A stretch of DNA of 64,000 nucleotides. Source: Miscanthus floridulus. Lineage: Eukaryota; Streptophyta; Magnoliopsida; Poales; Poaceae. How positions within the stretch are numbered: position 1 is the first letter of the stretch; each line of letters opens with the position of its first letter. Positions 1 through 9,822 of this stretch are shown here, in pieces. A program made the position numbers and the translations under genes. Location: the NCBI RefSeq assembly GCF_019320115.1, contig NC_089582.1, positions 122,971,259 through 123,035,258 of the forward strand, given 5' to 3'. The notes below the pieces were generated by a model. The model saw only the letters and a program-made list of their open reading frames with translations, made no database searches and was not told the origin of the DNA.

Positions 1-58
1 ACTTTCCTTCTTCCCTGATTATCACATATATGTCATTCCTGACTACTCTGAACAACAG

Positions 59-1848
59 GTAATTTCAAAAGGATCTGCGAGACAGAGATTGGTATCATGT
101 CGCAGTGTTGCCTGGATAAAAATGTTAGAAGTGCAGGTCCTCCGTACTTTGCTAATGTTGCTATTAAGATCAATGCCAAGGTTAATCTCAACTAGATCTC
201 TTCACAAAATTTGTTGAGCAACATGATACTAATATATTCACTCTCTCCGCAGTTTGGAGGAAGGAACTTAGAATTTGCTAATCCCAAAGAAAGCTTACCG
301 GTTGTTTCGATTGAACCAACAATTATATTTGGTGCCGATGTCACTCACCCTGCTGCTCTAGATGATACTGCCCCTTCCATTGCTTCTGTAAGCTCTTTTC
401 TGTTTACAATAGGGATAGTATCATCTCATTACAATAACACATTCTGCCTGGTTCCATGTAGGTTGTTGCCTCCCAAGACTGGCCCAAGGTGGCTAACTAT
501 AATGGTATTGCCCGTGCACAAGGTCACCGTAAAGAGCTCATCGATGGCCTGGAAGACATTGTCAAGTACCACCATCGTGATCTCTGAAATTTAAATGACA
601 CCCCATTGAGAGTTTACACTCGATTGAGAGTTCCTTAATTTACAAAATATTTGCAGGGAACTCCTACTTGCATTTGAGGAACGGTCTAAGCAGAGACCTA
701 AGCAGCTGATCTTCTACAGGTTAGTAACTTAGTATCTTGTTGCTTTTCTGACTGATGCCATGGTAATTGACAAACCCACCCCCTCTTTCACCGTTAGGGA
801 TGGCGTAAGTGAGGGCCAATTCAAACAAGTGCTGGAACAAGAAATCCCAGAGATAGAGAAGGTAAAAACAAATTGAGAGAATGGCACGTCAAGTGTTCCC
901 TCAGTTACAACATTCATACTTAATACCTACCCTTCAGGCATGGAAAGCTCGTTACAATGAGAAGCCAAAGATAACCTTCATAGTGGTGCAGAAGAGGCAC
1001 CACACAAGGCTCTTCCCAAATGATCGCCAATGGATAGACAGGAGTGGAAATATTCTACCTGGTTAGGAGTGCAGGCGTGTTTGCTGCTGTTTTTAGTGTG
1101 TTTTTTAACAATGATTTTGCTCAAATGTTTCTGGAATTTGCAGGCACTGTAGTTGATAAGAATATCTGCCACCCAACAGAATTTGATTTCTTCCTGTGCA
1201 GCCATGCTGGTATCAAGGTACGTGTGTAGCATGTTGCAACTAATTTAGACATTTTTTTTTCAAATGCATCTGAAGATTAGCTGTTTGTGAAATTGCAGGG
1301 AACAAGCCGTCCTACGCATTACCATGTGCTGCGAGATGACAATAAGTTCACTGCAGATGCTCTGCAGTCTCTCACATATAACTTATGCTACTTGTAAGCA
1401 TGCCCTTCCCTGCCATCTTGTTTTTTTGCTCAACTCGTTTGTCTGACGGGTCTGTCTTGTATTTTCTTTCAGGTATTCAAGCTGTCAATCGGTACGTGCT
1501 CTCGTGTCATTGAGAACTTTAGTTATGTATTTTCCAGTGCAAAACATTGTTATGGATTTTTGTATTTAATTTAATAAAACGGCTGAGTTCTGTTCAACAT
1601 AAATAACATAAATTAATTAATGAATGGAAAAAGGGGAAAACTAACCTTCTTTTGGATTCACAGCTCCTCCTGCATACTACGCCCACAAGCTAGCGTTCCG
1701 TGCCCGCTTCTACGTCAACCAAGGCTCCTCCGATGTGGCGACAAGTGTCGGCTCTTTTGGTTCATCTGCTCCCGCTGCTGCTGCTGCTGGTCCGAATCCA
1801 CTTCCGGAGATCAAGGGTGAACTGAAAAGGCTCATGTTCTACTGCTAG
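59..1848 (+). CDS. AGO-A: Argonaute (MEL1/AGO11-14-like), C-terminal MID-PIWI half, 5' end outside window, damaged in exon 9
   Basis: Exons read by GT/AG rules: 59-180, 252-388, 462-565, 657-719, 798-861, 938-1061, 1144-1217, 1299-1393, 1473-1491 and 1664-1848. They encode the end of MID ([17 protein letters not shown]) and the PIWI domain: GADVTHP (first slicer Asp), GHRKELI (slicer Glu), [11 protein letters not shown] (second Asp), [55 protein letters not shown] (slicer His) and the family C-terminus ending in FYC. Argonautes load small RNAs and, with an intact Asp-Glu-Asp-His set, cut the target. Exon 9 is 19 nt, whereas the paralogous exon of AGO-B is 32 nt. The 13-nt loss puts the last exon, and its catalytic His, out of frame and gives a stop ten codons into that exon. 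It may therefore be a recent pseudogene. Clade assignment is by remembered motif similarity; the MEL1-type grouping is likely but not proven. Confidence 0.85.
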
Positions 1849-3931
1849 TCCTTGACCACTGAAAACCTCCTGAACAAGGCTTTGCTACTGAAGTCTCAAG
1901 TTCCTTGACTGTGCTCTGAAGGCGACTTGGATAATAATGTCTGCACTGGATGCATTTCTCTGTTCGCTGTTCCTTAAAGTACTGCTATAATTGCAGTGAC
2001 TGCTTTGTGTTAGTTTGTGGTTTGCATTTTATTTTATAAACAATCGAAGTCTTTGCTCAAGTTTAATACTATATCCAGTTATTCAGAATGACAGTCGTGT
2101 ATTCGGCATGCATGTACTAGTTTAGCTTGCAGTCCTATTAAGGTTTCCCTGGAAGTAGTTGCATGAATTTTATTCATCACTTTTTTGACGGCTAGGGGTA
2201 ATCCACCAATATAGTTTGTCTTCTGTCTCATTATTTTTTTCATGAAATATATATCCTGATAACATAATTATTTGAACACCTAGATATTGCCATATGTTTT
2301 TAAAAAAAATAGTCAAAATTAGAAGTTTAAGATAAGTCAAATCTAAAGTGACCTATAATTTGGTAAAAAAAGACGATTCATCCTTAGCAATTGACTATAA
2401 TTAGCCTCATGCTAACTTCTTCAGTCGCTGAATATCTATTATAAGATGTCCCGAAATAACTGTTGTTCCATATTATTGTGGCTTCCACCTCTAGCTGTAC
2501 TGCACCACGTGCCTGTTGCACTGTCGAGCGGGAAGCCTTATCCCTTCCCCTCCTTCCCCTCCTCGCGGCCTTACATCACCACGCACAATCCTAGCCTTTT
2601 TTTGTAGAAAAAAAACCTAGCCTCATCCTCAATCTCGCCGGCTATCCCCGCGGCCCCATTCGCAACCTCGTCATCTCGCCCACCCTCTGTCGACTCCCCT
2701 TCTCCGAGATCTCTTGCGTCGGGCTACAGGAGCTAGGGCTCCTACTCCGCGCGACACCGCCATGGCTCTCCGGTGCTTTTATAGCCACAAGTGTTAGAGA
2801 AATGGCGCTAGTTTCAAATTTTAGTTTGCTTCGTCTGTGTAAAAATGGAGCTAGTTTTTTTTTTTGGCGTCAAGTGGTGTTTGCCGCCAAGTCAAATGCA
2901 TGTTTTTGTGTCCTCTTTGATTTATTCAAGACCAAAATACTGCCACTGCAAGCGTAAATGTGAAAAAGTGGACGTGGACAGTGATTTATTTAATGTAAAA
3001 AATCGGTGGTGCGTGTGGCACGCGTGAGTCTTCACGTAAAAATATAGTATTAATGGCATATCCATCCAAATACGCAAAAGATAAATCATTGATATGTAGG
3101 GGCAATTAGTTCTTTTGCTATTTGCATTGATTCATGAGTCCAATAATCCTCCAACAACATATATTTAGAGACGAAGGGAATACGCCTCACTAAAGGATGA
3201 GCGAAGTTATCGCGCGACGGGTCGACCCGTCTTCTCCGCCGCGATGCCCCCTCCCTCGCGGCCTCTGTTCCACCGCACGCGCCCCTCATCCGTCGTCCCC
3301 TCCCTTGCGCATCCACCACCGGTGCCCAGGCTGCTCCCGCCGCCTCGGCCTCGTCGCCCGACCCACCTTCCCGCCACTACCTCCTCGACCCCGCCCTCCC
3401 CTAACCACAAGACAGCAGTCGGTGAACTTCGCCCCCGATGCCCTCGTTGGCGTCATCCTTGCCCCGACCCCTGCCAGTGGCGGCCGGCGGCTCCCGCTGC
3501 CTTATTGCGCCACCTACCCCCCTCCCCCGCCCCTCGGTCTCCTCCCCTAATCACAGGGCGCTGGTGAGCTCCGCCGCGACACCCCCACCAGCCCCTCCCA
3601 ACCACTGTCTACCGCCGCCGTCTCGCACGCCTCCATCGTCGTGTCACGACCGCCATCCCCAAAACCTCCTATAGCCGGCAGAGATGCCATTCCCTAATGC
3701 TAGAACCCTAACCCTGACAAACTCTCGTCTCCGACGCCGGCGGCTGGTTCATGGGCTCATGGCCCGCGTGGTCACACGCTCGGCACCTAGCATGACCAGA
3801 CGCATGCTAGACTTTGCGTAAATGATGCGGTGAACTAAAACCTTGCAAAACTCACCTAGCAGGCTGCACGGATTGCTCACAACAGCCAGTCGAGTGGCCC
3901 ATCTAAGCCCACAACACCGCACGCACACGGC
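1849..3931. other. Intergenic DNA downstream of AGO-A, no gene recognised
   Basis: This holds the 3' flank of AGO-A followed by AT-rich sequence. A pyrimidine-rich, GC-rich patch lies at about 3190-3680. Its overlapping Pro/Ser/Arg-rich open frames on both strands look like composition artefacts or a decayed first exon, since no domain is visible and they have no homologous exon structure. Confidence 0.5.
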
Positions 3932-4450
3932 TAGCCCTGGGCGTTCGGTTAACTGAAACCGATCGTTTCGGTTCTTCGGTTTATGACACAAATTCGGTTC
4001 TCTACAAATAGGAACCGATCGGTTCTTCGCAAATCTTGGAACCGAGCAAAATCGGTTTCGGTTAGTTCGGTTCGGTTCCAGTTCCGACCGAACTGATCGA
4101 GGATTTACACAAGCAGCAAAAAAAAAGAATAGAAAAAATAGGAAAAAAGATTTTTAAAAAAGCACAATGCCGAGATTTTAAAAAATGTGAGGGTGTGAGG
4201 CTGTGAGGGGGTGTCATCCACCTTTTATATCTAGGGTTAAGTTGTTATTAGGCCTAGGTTGTAAGGTTTATTGGGCTTATTTGTGAATTTCGGTTAACCG
4301 AGCACAGGAACTGAAATTTGATCAGTTAATTCGTTTCTTAAGAACTGAGAACCGAACAGCTAACCGGAATTTTTGGTTCCGGTTCTTTCGGTTTCGGTTC
4401 CGGTTCTTTTGGTTCGGTTTTCGTTTGTCGGTTATTTTTGCCCAGCCTTA
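3932..4450. mobile_element. Non-autonomous hAT element (MITE), 519 bp, with 8-bp target duplication
   Basis: The termini are imperfect inverted repeats: the left end starts tagccctgggcg, and the right end read in reverse starts taaggctgggcaaaaa. The 8-bp sequence cacacggc lies directly outside both ends (3924-3931 and 4451-4458), as expected for hAT insertion. The interior has many GGTTCGGTT/AACCGA repeats near both ends and no coding frame. Confidence 0.8.
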
Positions 4451-5307
4451 CACACGGCACACACGAGCTTGCCTATTCAAGTACTCAATGCAGACCAGTA
4501 TTATAGCTATTTGTTGTGTATGTTCCCGTGTTTCCTTCTGCTGATTTTGTTGGCAATGCCCTCCAGGACTGTACAGGAACATGGTTACTTTATGGTTTCG
4601 TGCAATGGTGGGCTTAACCAAATGCAAGCTACAGCAAGCAATTGGTAAAACCTTATTTGTATTGATTCAGCGGCTTGTAAAATATAGAACTGTGGATATT
4701 TAATGGCTGTAATGATATTGACTTTGGTGTTGATGATATTTGATGGATGTAATGATCTGAACTTGATGTGCAACCGTAATGTTTGTGATATTGTAATGTA
4801 CTTGATGCTGCTGGATATCTGCATTTGTATATGTTGATTTGAATTTGATTATTTGTTAATTTGTTTGTGGGCTGGTCTAGGCAGATTTGATATGGGCCTG
4901 GATTGTAATTAATGTTGGGCCTCAATGATAAAAAACACACATCAATTTATAGCTGGGCTAAAAATATTTGGATTAATTGGGCTGATTTAAAAAATAATAA
5001 TGAAAAAAGCCCATGCTATATGGACCAAATGTTAATTGCCACATCATCCACCATTGTCATTTGCGACGTCATCTGCCACGGACAAGTGCTATGTCACCAT
5101 ACGTTGTGACAAGTTTAGCGCTGTCACAAGTTAGTGACAGACTGACAGGAGAACTGTTGTTACTGACATTGTCCTTTGATGGTCATCATAGAAGCTGGTT
5201 AGTGACCCAGCTATGACGATAGTCACTTTATCACTGTAGGCAGTCTGTGATAGAAAACAAGTTATCATCATCATAATATGACTATCACAAAAAGCCCAAA
5301 TTTCTTA
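4451..5307. other. Intergenic, no gene; weak DNA-transposon-like repeats near the right side
   Basis: AT-rich sequence without a credible coding frame. From about 5090 to 5290 there are repeated gtgacag/ctgtcac and tatgacgatagtcac motifs like the ends of grass DNA transposons, possibly a Mutator-like terminal fragment. I cannot define its ends. Confidence 0.3.
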
Positions 5308-5429
5308 TACTCCATCCACTCTGAATTATAAGTCGTTTTGATTTTTTTAGTCATCCATTTTGCTATGTATCTTATAAAATGGATGACTAAAAAAGTCCAA
5401 ACGACTTATAATTTGAAACGGAGAGAGTA
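5308..5429. mobile_element. Stowaway-type MITE, about 118 bp
   Basis: Two long inverted arms (ctgaattataagtcgtttt on the left, aaacgacttataatttgaaa on the right) form a hairpin. It is bounded by ctcc..gag ends and a TA dinucleotide on each side, matching Tc1/mariner-derived Stowaway MITEs of grasses. It lies about 290 bp upstream of the TATA box of AGO-B. Confidence 0.8.
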
Positions 5430-5720
5430 TTTGCTCGCTGGGTGTCTGAATCTCCTCTGGTAATTTTTACGCGTCAAATAATTTTCAAAAAGACTCGGAG
5501 GAGGTGAGAGAAGCTCTCATGCGTGGACGAGCAGTAACATGTCCTCTCCTCTCCGTTGGGAGAAGGAAGTTAATTTGCTGACGTGTCTATTTTCATCGTT
5601 TCGTTGGTTATACTACTGGGGATCAGAGGAGGGCAACTCACATCAATTTTCAAAAAAAGTACTACAGTGAAAAACAAAAATTACATTACTTTTCTGGGAA
5701 AGTTACCATGGGACGCTAGC

Positions 5721-5731
5721 TCTATATAAAC
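5721..5731 (+). promoter_or_regulatory. Putative TATA box of AGO-B, copy 1
   Basis: The motif ctatataaa lies about 120-130 bp upstream of the presumed AGO-B ATG. The same motif is kept in the duplicated copy at about 13383-13392. Position and composition fit a plant core promoter; activity is not shown. Confidence 0.5.
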
Positions 5732-5849
5732 CGGGGGGTGCACTCACGCCGTGCTGAACTGATTGTCTCCTCCACATTCCTTTTTCTTCTCTTCCAAGTA
5801 CGTAACAGAACTCCTGCAGTCCTGCGTGTGAACTCCTGCAGTTGCGCCC

Positions 5850-8041
5850 ATGGCGAGGATTCACCGTAGCAGAGGGCGCCGCGGCGGCCAACAAGCCAAC
5901 CCGCGGGTCGATCAGGCGCGGGGCTCCGCGGCAGCAGGCGAGACGAGGCGAACCCAAGCGGCGCTGAGGCTGGGAACCGCAACGGGCACGGCTACGACGA
6001 CCACTCGCGCGTCGGCCAGAGCCAGCCCGCCGATCCGCGCCAAGCCGGGCCACCCCTTGCGGAGGAGCCCGCCGCGCTGCTGTGGAAGGAGTTCGAGGTG
6101 CTCGGCATCCACGTCCGCCGCGCCAAGCCCGTGTTCCCGCCGCGGGGACGCCGTGCGTCGTCAGGGCCAACCGCTTCCTCGGCCGCCTCGTCGACGAGGA
6201 CCTGAAGTCCCTGCACCAGTACAGCGTAAGTGCCCACTCTTCGTTCGTTGTTGGCTTTGATCTGATCTGACCTAGCGCCATTGCCGTGGGTTCCCGTGTT
6301 TGTGGTGGTTCGTTTCGTTGTAGGTGACCATTTCGCCGGAGCCGACGACCAAGGGCGCGTACAGGGAGGTCATGACGAAGTTGGTGTCCGAGAACCAGCA
6401 CACGGAGCTCGGCGGCCACTTCCCGGCGTACGACGGCCGTGACTCGCTCTTCACCGCGGGCGCGCTGCCGTTCGGCACCAAGGAGTTCGAGGTCACCCTC
6501 TCTGCAGGCGGCGACAAAAGGTATGTAAACTCTGCTTCTCCCTTGTTGGCCGCCGCGGAGATGCGAATATGCGATACAATTGCTCGACGAATTGTGCAGG
6601 ATGGACAGGAAGTACAAGGTGGTGATCAATCATGCGACAGCGGTCAGCCTGCTGCAGCTGAGGATGCTGTTGGCGGGCTACCCCACTGACATCCCCGCGC
6701 AGGCGCTGCAGGTCCTCGAGACCGTGCTGGGTGACGTCCTCCTCAACGAACGGGACATAGAGTAATTGACGAAACATTCACCGTCTCTGAGTATCTCACT
6801 GTGTTTATGATTTTGGATGATAAATGTTCTTCGTCTGGGCTGTGAACAGACGCGTCCCGATTGGCACCAATGGTCATACACTGGGTGTTGAGGCATGGAA
6901 GGGGCTCTATCAGAGCATCAGGTCAACACAGGACGGCTTGTCTCTGATTGCAGGTCAGATATCAGTTCAATACTGAACGTGGGTTTTCCGTTTTCCTTTT
7001 CAGTTATGTACAGTATGGCATAGGATGTTTGGATAGCAGAACTAGCCAGATAGGGGAAATTTGGATAAAATATGTACTTGTGTAAATTCATTTATGTGGT
7101 CGGTGGAATGGAAATAATATCTATTTCAGATCATTTGGACGCTGTTCTTTCATGTGATTGCTTTAAAGAAAACCTTTGGGTTGCACTTGTACATGACTAC
7201 TAGACTACTAGTAATATTGTAGTTTAGAGCTTGTGTCTTTGCTAAATTTGTAATGTGCTGTAATTTTTCCATTGTAGACGTGTCCTCATCAGTTTTCGTT
7301 CAACCCCTGCTGCTGATTGACTTCGTTCAGAAGACCCTAAAGATAGATATCGTGGATAGGAACTTGACTGAACCTGAGTATGATAAGGTATCCACGCTTT
7401 CTCCTGCCCTGATACAAAATGCAATGTGCAAAAGAACTTCAGATGTATGATGCTGTTTTCTGAATTCAGCTCTTGAAGGCCCTCAGGGGTGTGAAGATTG
7501 AAGTCACACACAGAGGTAATAAACGCCGTAGGTACAGAATTACTAGCTTGTCAGTGAAGCCTACTAATGATTTGAGGTAGGATTGCTCTACTTTGCATTT
7601 ATGTTCAACTTAGACTCTCTATTTCCGAATTATATGGTGCCATCAAATTCTGCAATCAGCACTTCTAATCAAATGTTTCTTGGATCCTTAAAATATCAGT
7701 TTTGAATCAACGAGTGGAGCTACAAAGACTGTCATTGATCACTTCAGAGAAAGGTACAACCTGGACCTGAAATACAAATCTCTCCCATGCATCGATGTTG
7801 GTAGTGAGCAGAAGCCAATTTATCTTCCTATAGAGGTTGGTAATTATGGACTTCTCAACTTCAACATGATATATTATGCTTTTATATTCCTTACTTGTCC
7901 ATAGATTCTGCTGCTATTTCTGAATGTCAATTTAAATTTTAGGTTTGCAAGATAGTTCCTAGGCAGTGTTACCAGAAAAAGGTGGAAGACAGTCAGGTTT
8001 CTACTCTAAGGAAGTCAGCCTCCATCCAGCCTGAACCGGAG
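5850..8041 (+). pseudogene. AGO-B 5' half, copy 1: Argonaute N, L1 and PAZ exons, frameshifted and cut by an LTR insertion
   Basis: Exons at about 5850-6225, 6324-6520, 6600-6761, 6850-6953, 7278-7387, 7470-7576, 7700-7835 and 7943-8041. They give the ArgoN domain (ANRFLGRL, TISPEPTTKGAYREVM, ENQHTELGG), linker 1 (GVEAWKGLYQSIRSTQDGL) and PAZ (FVQPLLLIDFVQ, LLKALRGVKIEVTHRG, RRYRITSLS, LPCIDVG, YLPIEVCKIVPRQCYQKK). Exon 1 starts with an Arg/Gly-rich segment but carries two frame problems. One base is missing near 5928 relative to copy 2, and the frame changes between FPPRG and TPCVVRANRF near 6145. The last exon stops at ..QPEPE where an LTR element is inserted after cggag; the gene resumes at 17579. 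It is non-functional as it stands. Confidence 0.85.
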
Positions 8042-8413
8042 TGTCGACAAAAGATGCTCGGCAGTCCACCGAGGGGTATCCCACGATGGTAGAGTTGTCG
8101 TAGAGGTGAGCGAGATCAGAAACGAGATGGTAATACAAGCACTAAGACACAAAATTTAGATAGGTTTGGCCGTCAGTATGACGTAATACCTACATCCTGT
8201 GTTCTGATGTATTGCATTGAGATATATGGATCGTGTCCACTAGGGGACCCCTGCCTCTCCTTATATAGTCTGGAGGGGCAGGGTTACAAGAAAAATATCC
8301 TATTTGGTACTATACAATAGCTTACGGTGCACGCCTTGATCTTGTGAGCTGGGCCACCTCTGATGGTGCGGCCCATGTCTTGTCTTGTGGATACCGGGAA
8401 CCATACCCTCACA
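8042..8413. repeat. LTR of a non-autonomous LTR retrotransposon inserted in AGO-B exon 8
   Basis: The 372-bp LTR begins TGTCGACA and ends ..CTCACA. The 5-bp target sequence cggag precedes it at 8037-8041 and recurs after the far LTR at 17574-17578. The body contains a tatata-type promoter-like motif, and the downstream internal sequence starts gctagtccccgag. The same family is present at 23646-26157. Confidence 0.8.
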
Positions 8414-8773
8414 GCTAGTCCCCGAGCCTGACAGTAGGTGACGTAGTCACGTGGTGCCAGGGTCAAAAAGTAGAAGACCAGCCGAGCAGGCAACCAGTCC
8501 CCGGGCATAGCCTCGAGATGAGAACAAGCACATTCACCGCAAGGTGAAGTGTGCCCACTTAGTCCCCGAGCCTGCTGGAAGATGAAGAATGAATCTTGTA
8601 GTAGGGTCAAAGAAAAAGAAGTCTAAAAGCTTGCCGACGTCGTCTGACATGTGCGTATCAAGACCCCAGACGTGCTGCCCAAAATCAGCACTCTAATCCG
8701 AACAGCATGGAGCAGCTTGATAGCACACCGACGAGACGTAGCAAGATCTGACCACCAAGGGAGCACCGAGAAG
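8414..8773. mobile_element. Internal region of the LTR element (non-coding)
   Basis: Non-coding sequence rich in the motif agtccccgag. A block with the palindrome tcaccgcaaggtga and then gtgtgcccactt is shared with the related element at 24230-24260. No gag, pol or clear tRNA primer site is visible, so this looks like a LARD/TRIM-style non-autonomous family. It is interrupted by the hAT element. Confidence 0.6.
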
Positions 8774-9027
8774 TTTTGGCCCGGCCTGCGGGCTCACGGC
8801 CCGGCCCGAGAACGGCACAACACGGTGGCCACCGGGCCCAGGCCGGCCTGGCCCGAGCGACCAGGACGGGCTTGGGCCACCACCCTGGCCCGTGGCACGG
8901 CACGGGCACGGCCCAGTCCAAAGAGGCGGCCCGGTGCCCCCATGGCCCATTGGCTGGCCAGCCCAACAAGCCCCCTCTCCCGGCTTCCCCAGTCCCCCTC
9001 TTGATATAAAATGCAGGCGCCGCTGCC

Positions 9028-9530
9028 CCTAACCCTAACCCTAGCTTCACATTCCAAACGCCTCGCCGCTGAGTCGCTGATCGCTCTCCGCTCTCGCCTC
9101 GCGTCTGGTGCCTCGACGCCTCATCCTCAATTTGTCACCGCCGTTCGCCTGGTGCTTGTCGGCCCTGCTCCGGTGACCTCGCCGCCGGTCCTGCACCTCG
9201 CCTCCCTCCCTCCTTTCCCTTTTCTCCTTCTCCTCCCTCCTTTCCCTCCTCTCCTCCTCCGGTGTACCATACGCCCCTAACCCTAACCCTAGCTTCACAT
9301 TCCAAATCGCCTCGCCGCTGAGTCGCTGACCGCTCTCCGCTCTCGCCTCGCGTCTGGTGCCTCGACGCCTCGTCCTCGATCTGTCGCCGCCGTTCGCCTG
9401 GTGCTCGCCGGTCCTACTCCGGTGACCTCGCCGTCGGTCCTGCACCTCGCCTCCCTCCCTCCTTTCCCTCTTCTCCTTCTCCTCCCTCCTTTCCCTCCTC
9501 TCCTCCTCTGGTGTACCATACTACCATGTG
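9028..9530 (+). repeat. Direct duplication (about 250 bp x 2) in the hAT 5' leader
   Basis: Two consecutive units begin with cctaaccctaaccctagc and continue through a gctgagtcgctg block and a C/T-rich tract, at about 9028-9280 and 9281-9530. The same pair is kept in the duplicated remnant at about 16685-17157, where the first unit is shortened. It precedes the transposase start and may be a promoter/leader duplication. Confidence 0.75.
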
Positions 9531-9822
9531 AGTGGCTTCTGCCTGTCAGTCATTCCGCTGCCGCTCGCCGTCGTTCTAACCGGTGTCTCTCTCCTCTAGT
9601 TCGGTCTTGGGCTCTTGGCTGGCTCCCTGCCCCTAGCCTCTTCTCCGGCACTGGGCTCCGGTGGCGTAGGTGAGTCGAAACCCTAACCCTAGATCTGTCT
9701 CTCTCTTTCACTCACTGTCACTCTCTTGTCTCTATTCTTGTAAGTTCTAAATTTGTAATCTTCTTCTTCATCTTCTTCGCGGGTTGGTGCCTGACGCCGT
9801 GTCATCCTCCTCTGGAGGCGCC

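Noticed and set aside
1473..1491. Alternative splicing rescuing the AGO-A frame
   Set aside because: I tried skipping exon 9 and other AG/GT sites nearby; none joins exon 8 (ending in phase 2) to the last exon in the needed phase.
3190..3680. Proline- and arginine-rich open frames on both strands as genes
   Set aside because: They overlap one another in several frames in a C/T-rich patch, contain no domain and have no exon counterpart; most likely composition artefacts.
5703..6629. Long antisense open frame (308 codons) across AGO-B exons 1-2, and its copy at 13365-14288
   Set aside because: It is the complement of GC-rich Argonaute exons and runs through their intron; low-complexity Arg/Ala-rich product with no domain.
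9028..9310. Telomeric repeat tract
   Set aside because: Only two CCCTAA units occur per repeat, each as the start of a 250-bp leader sequence; no array is present.
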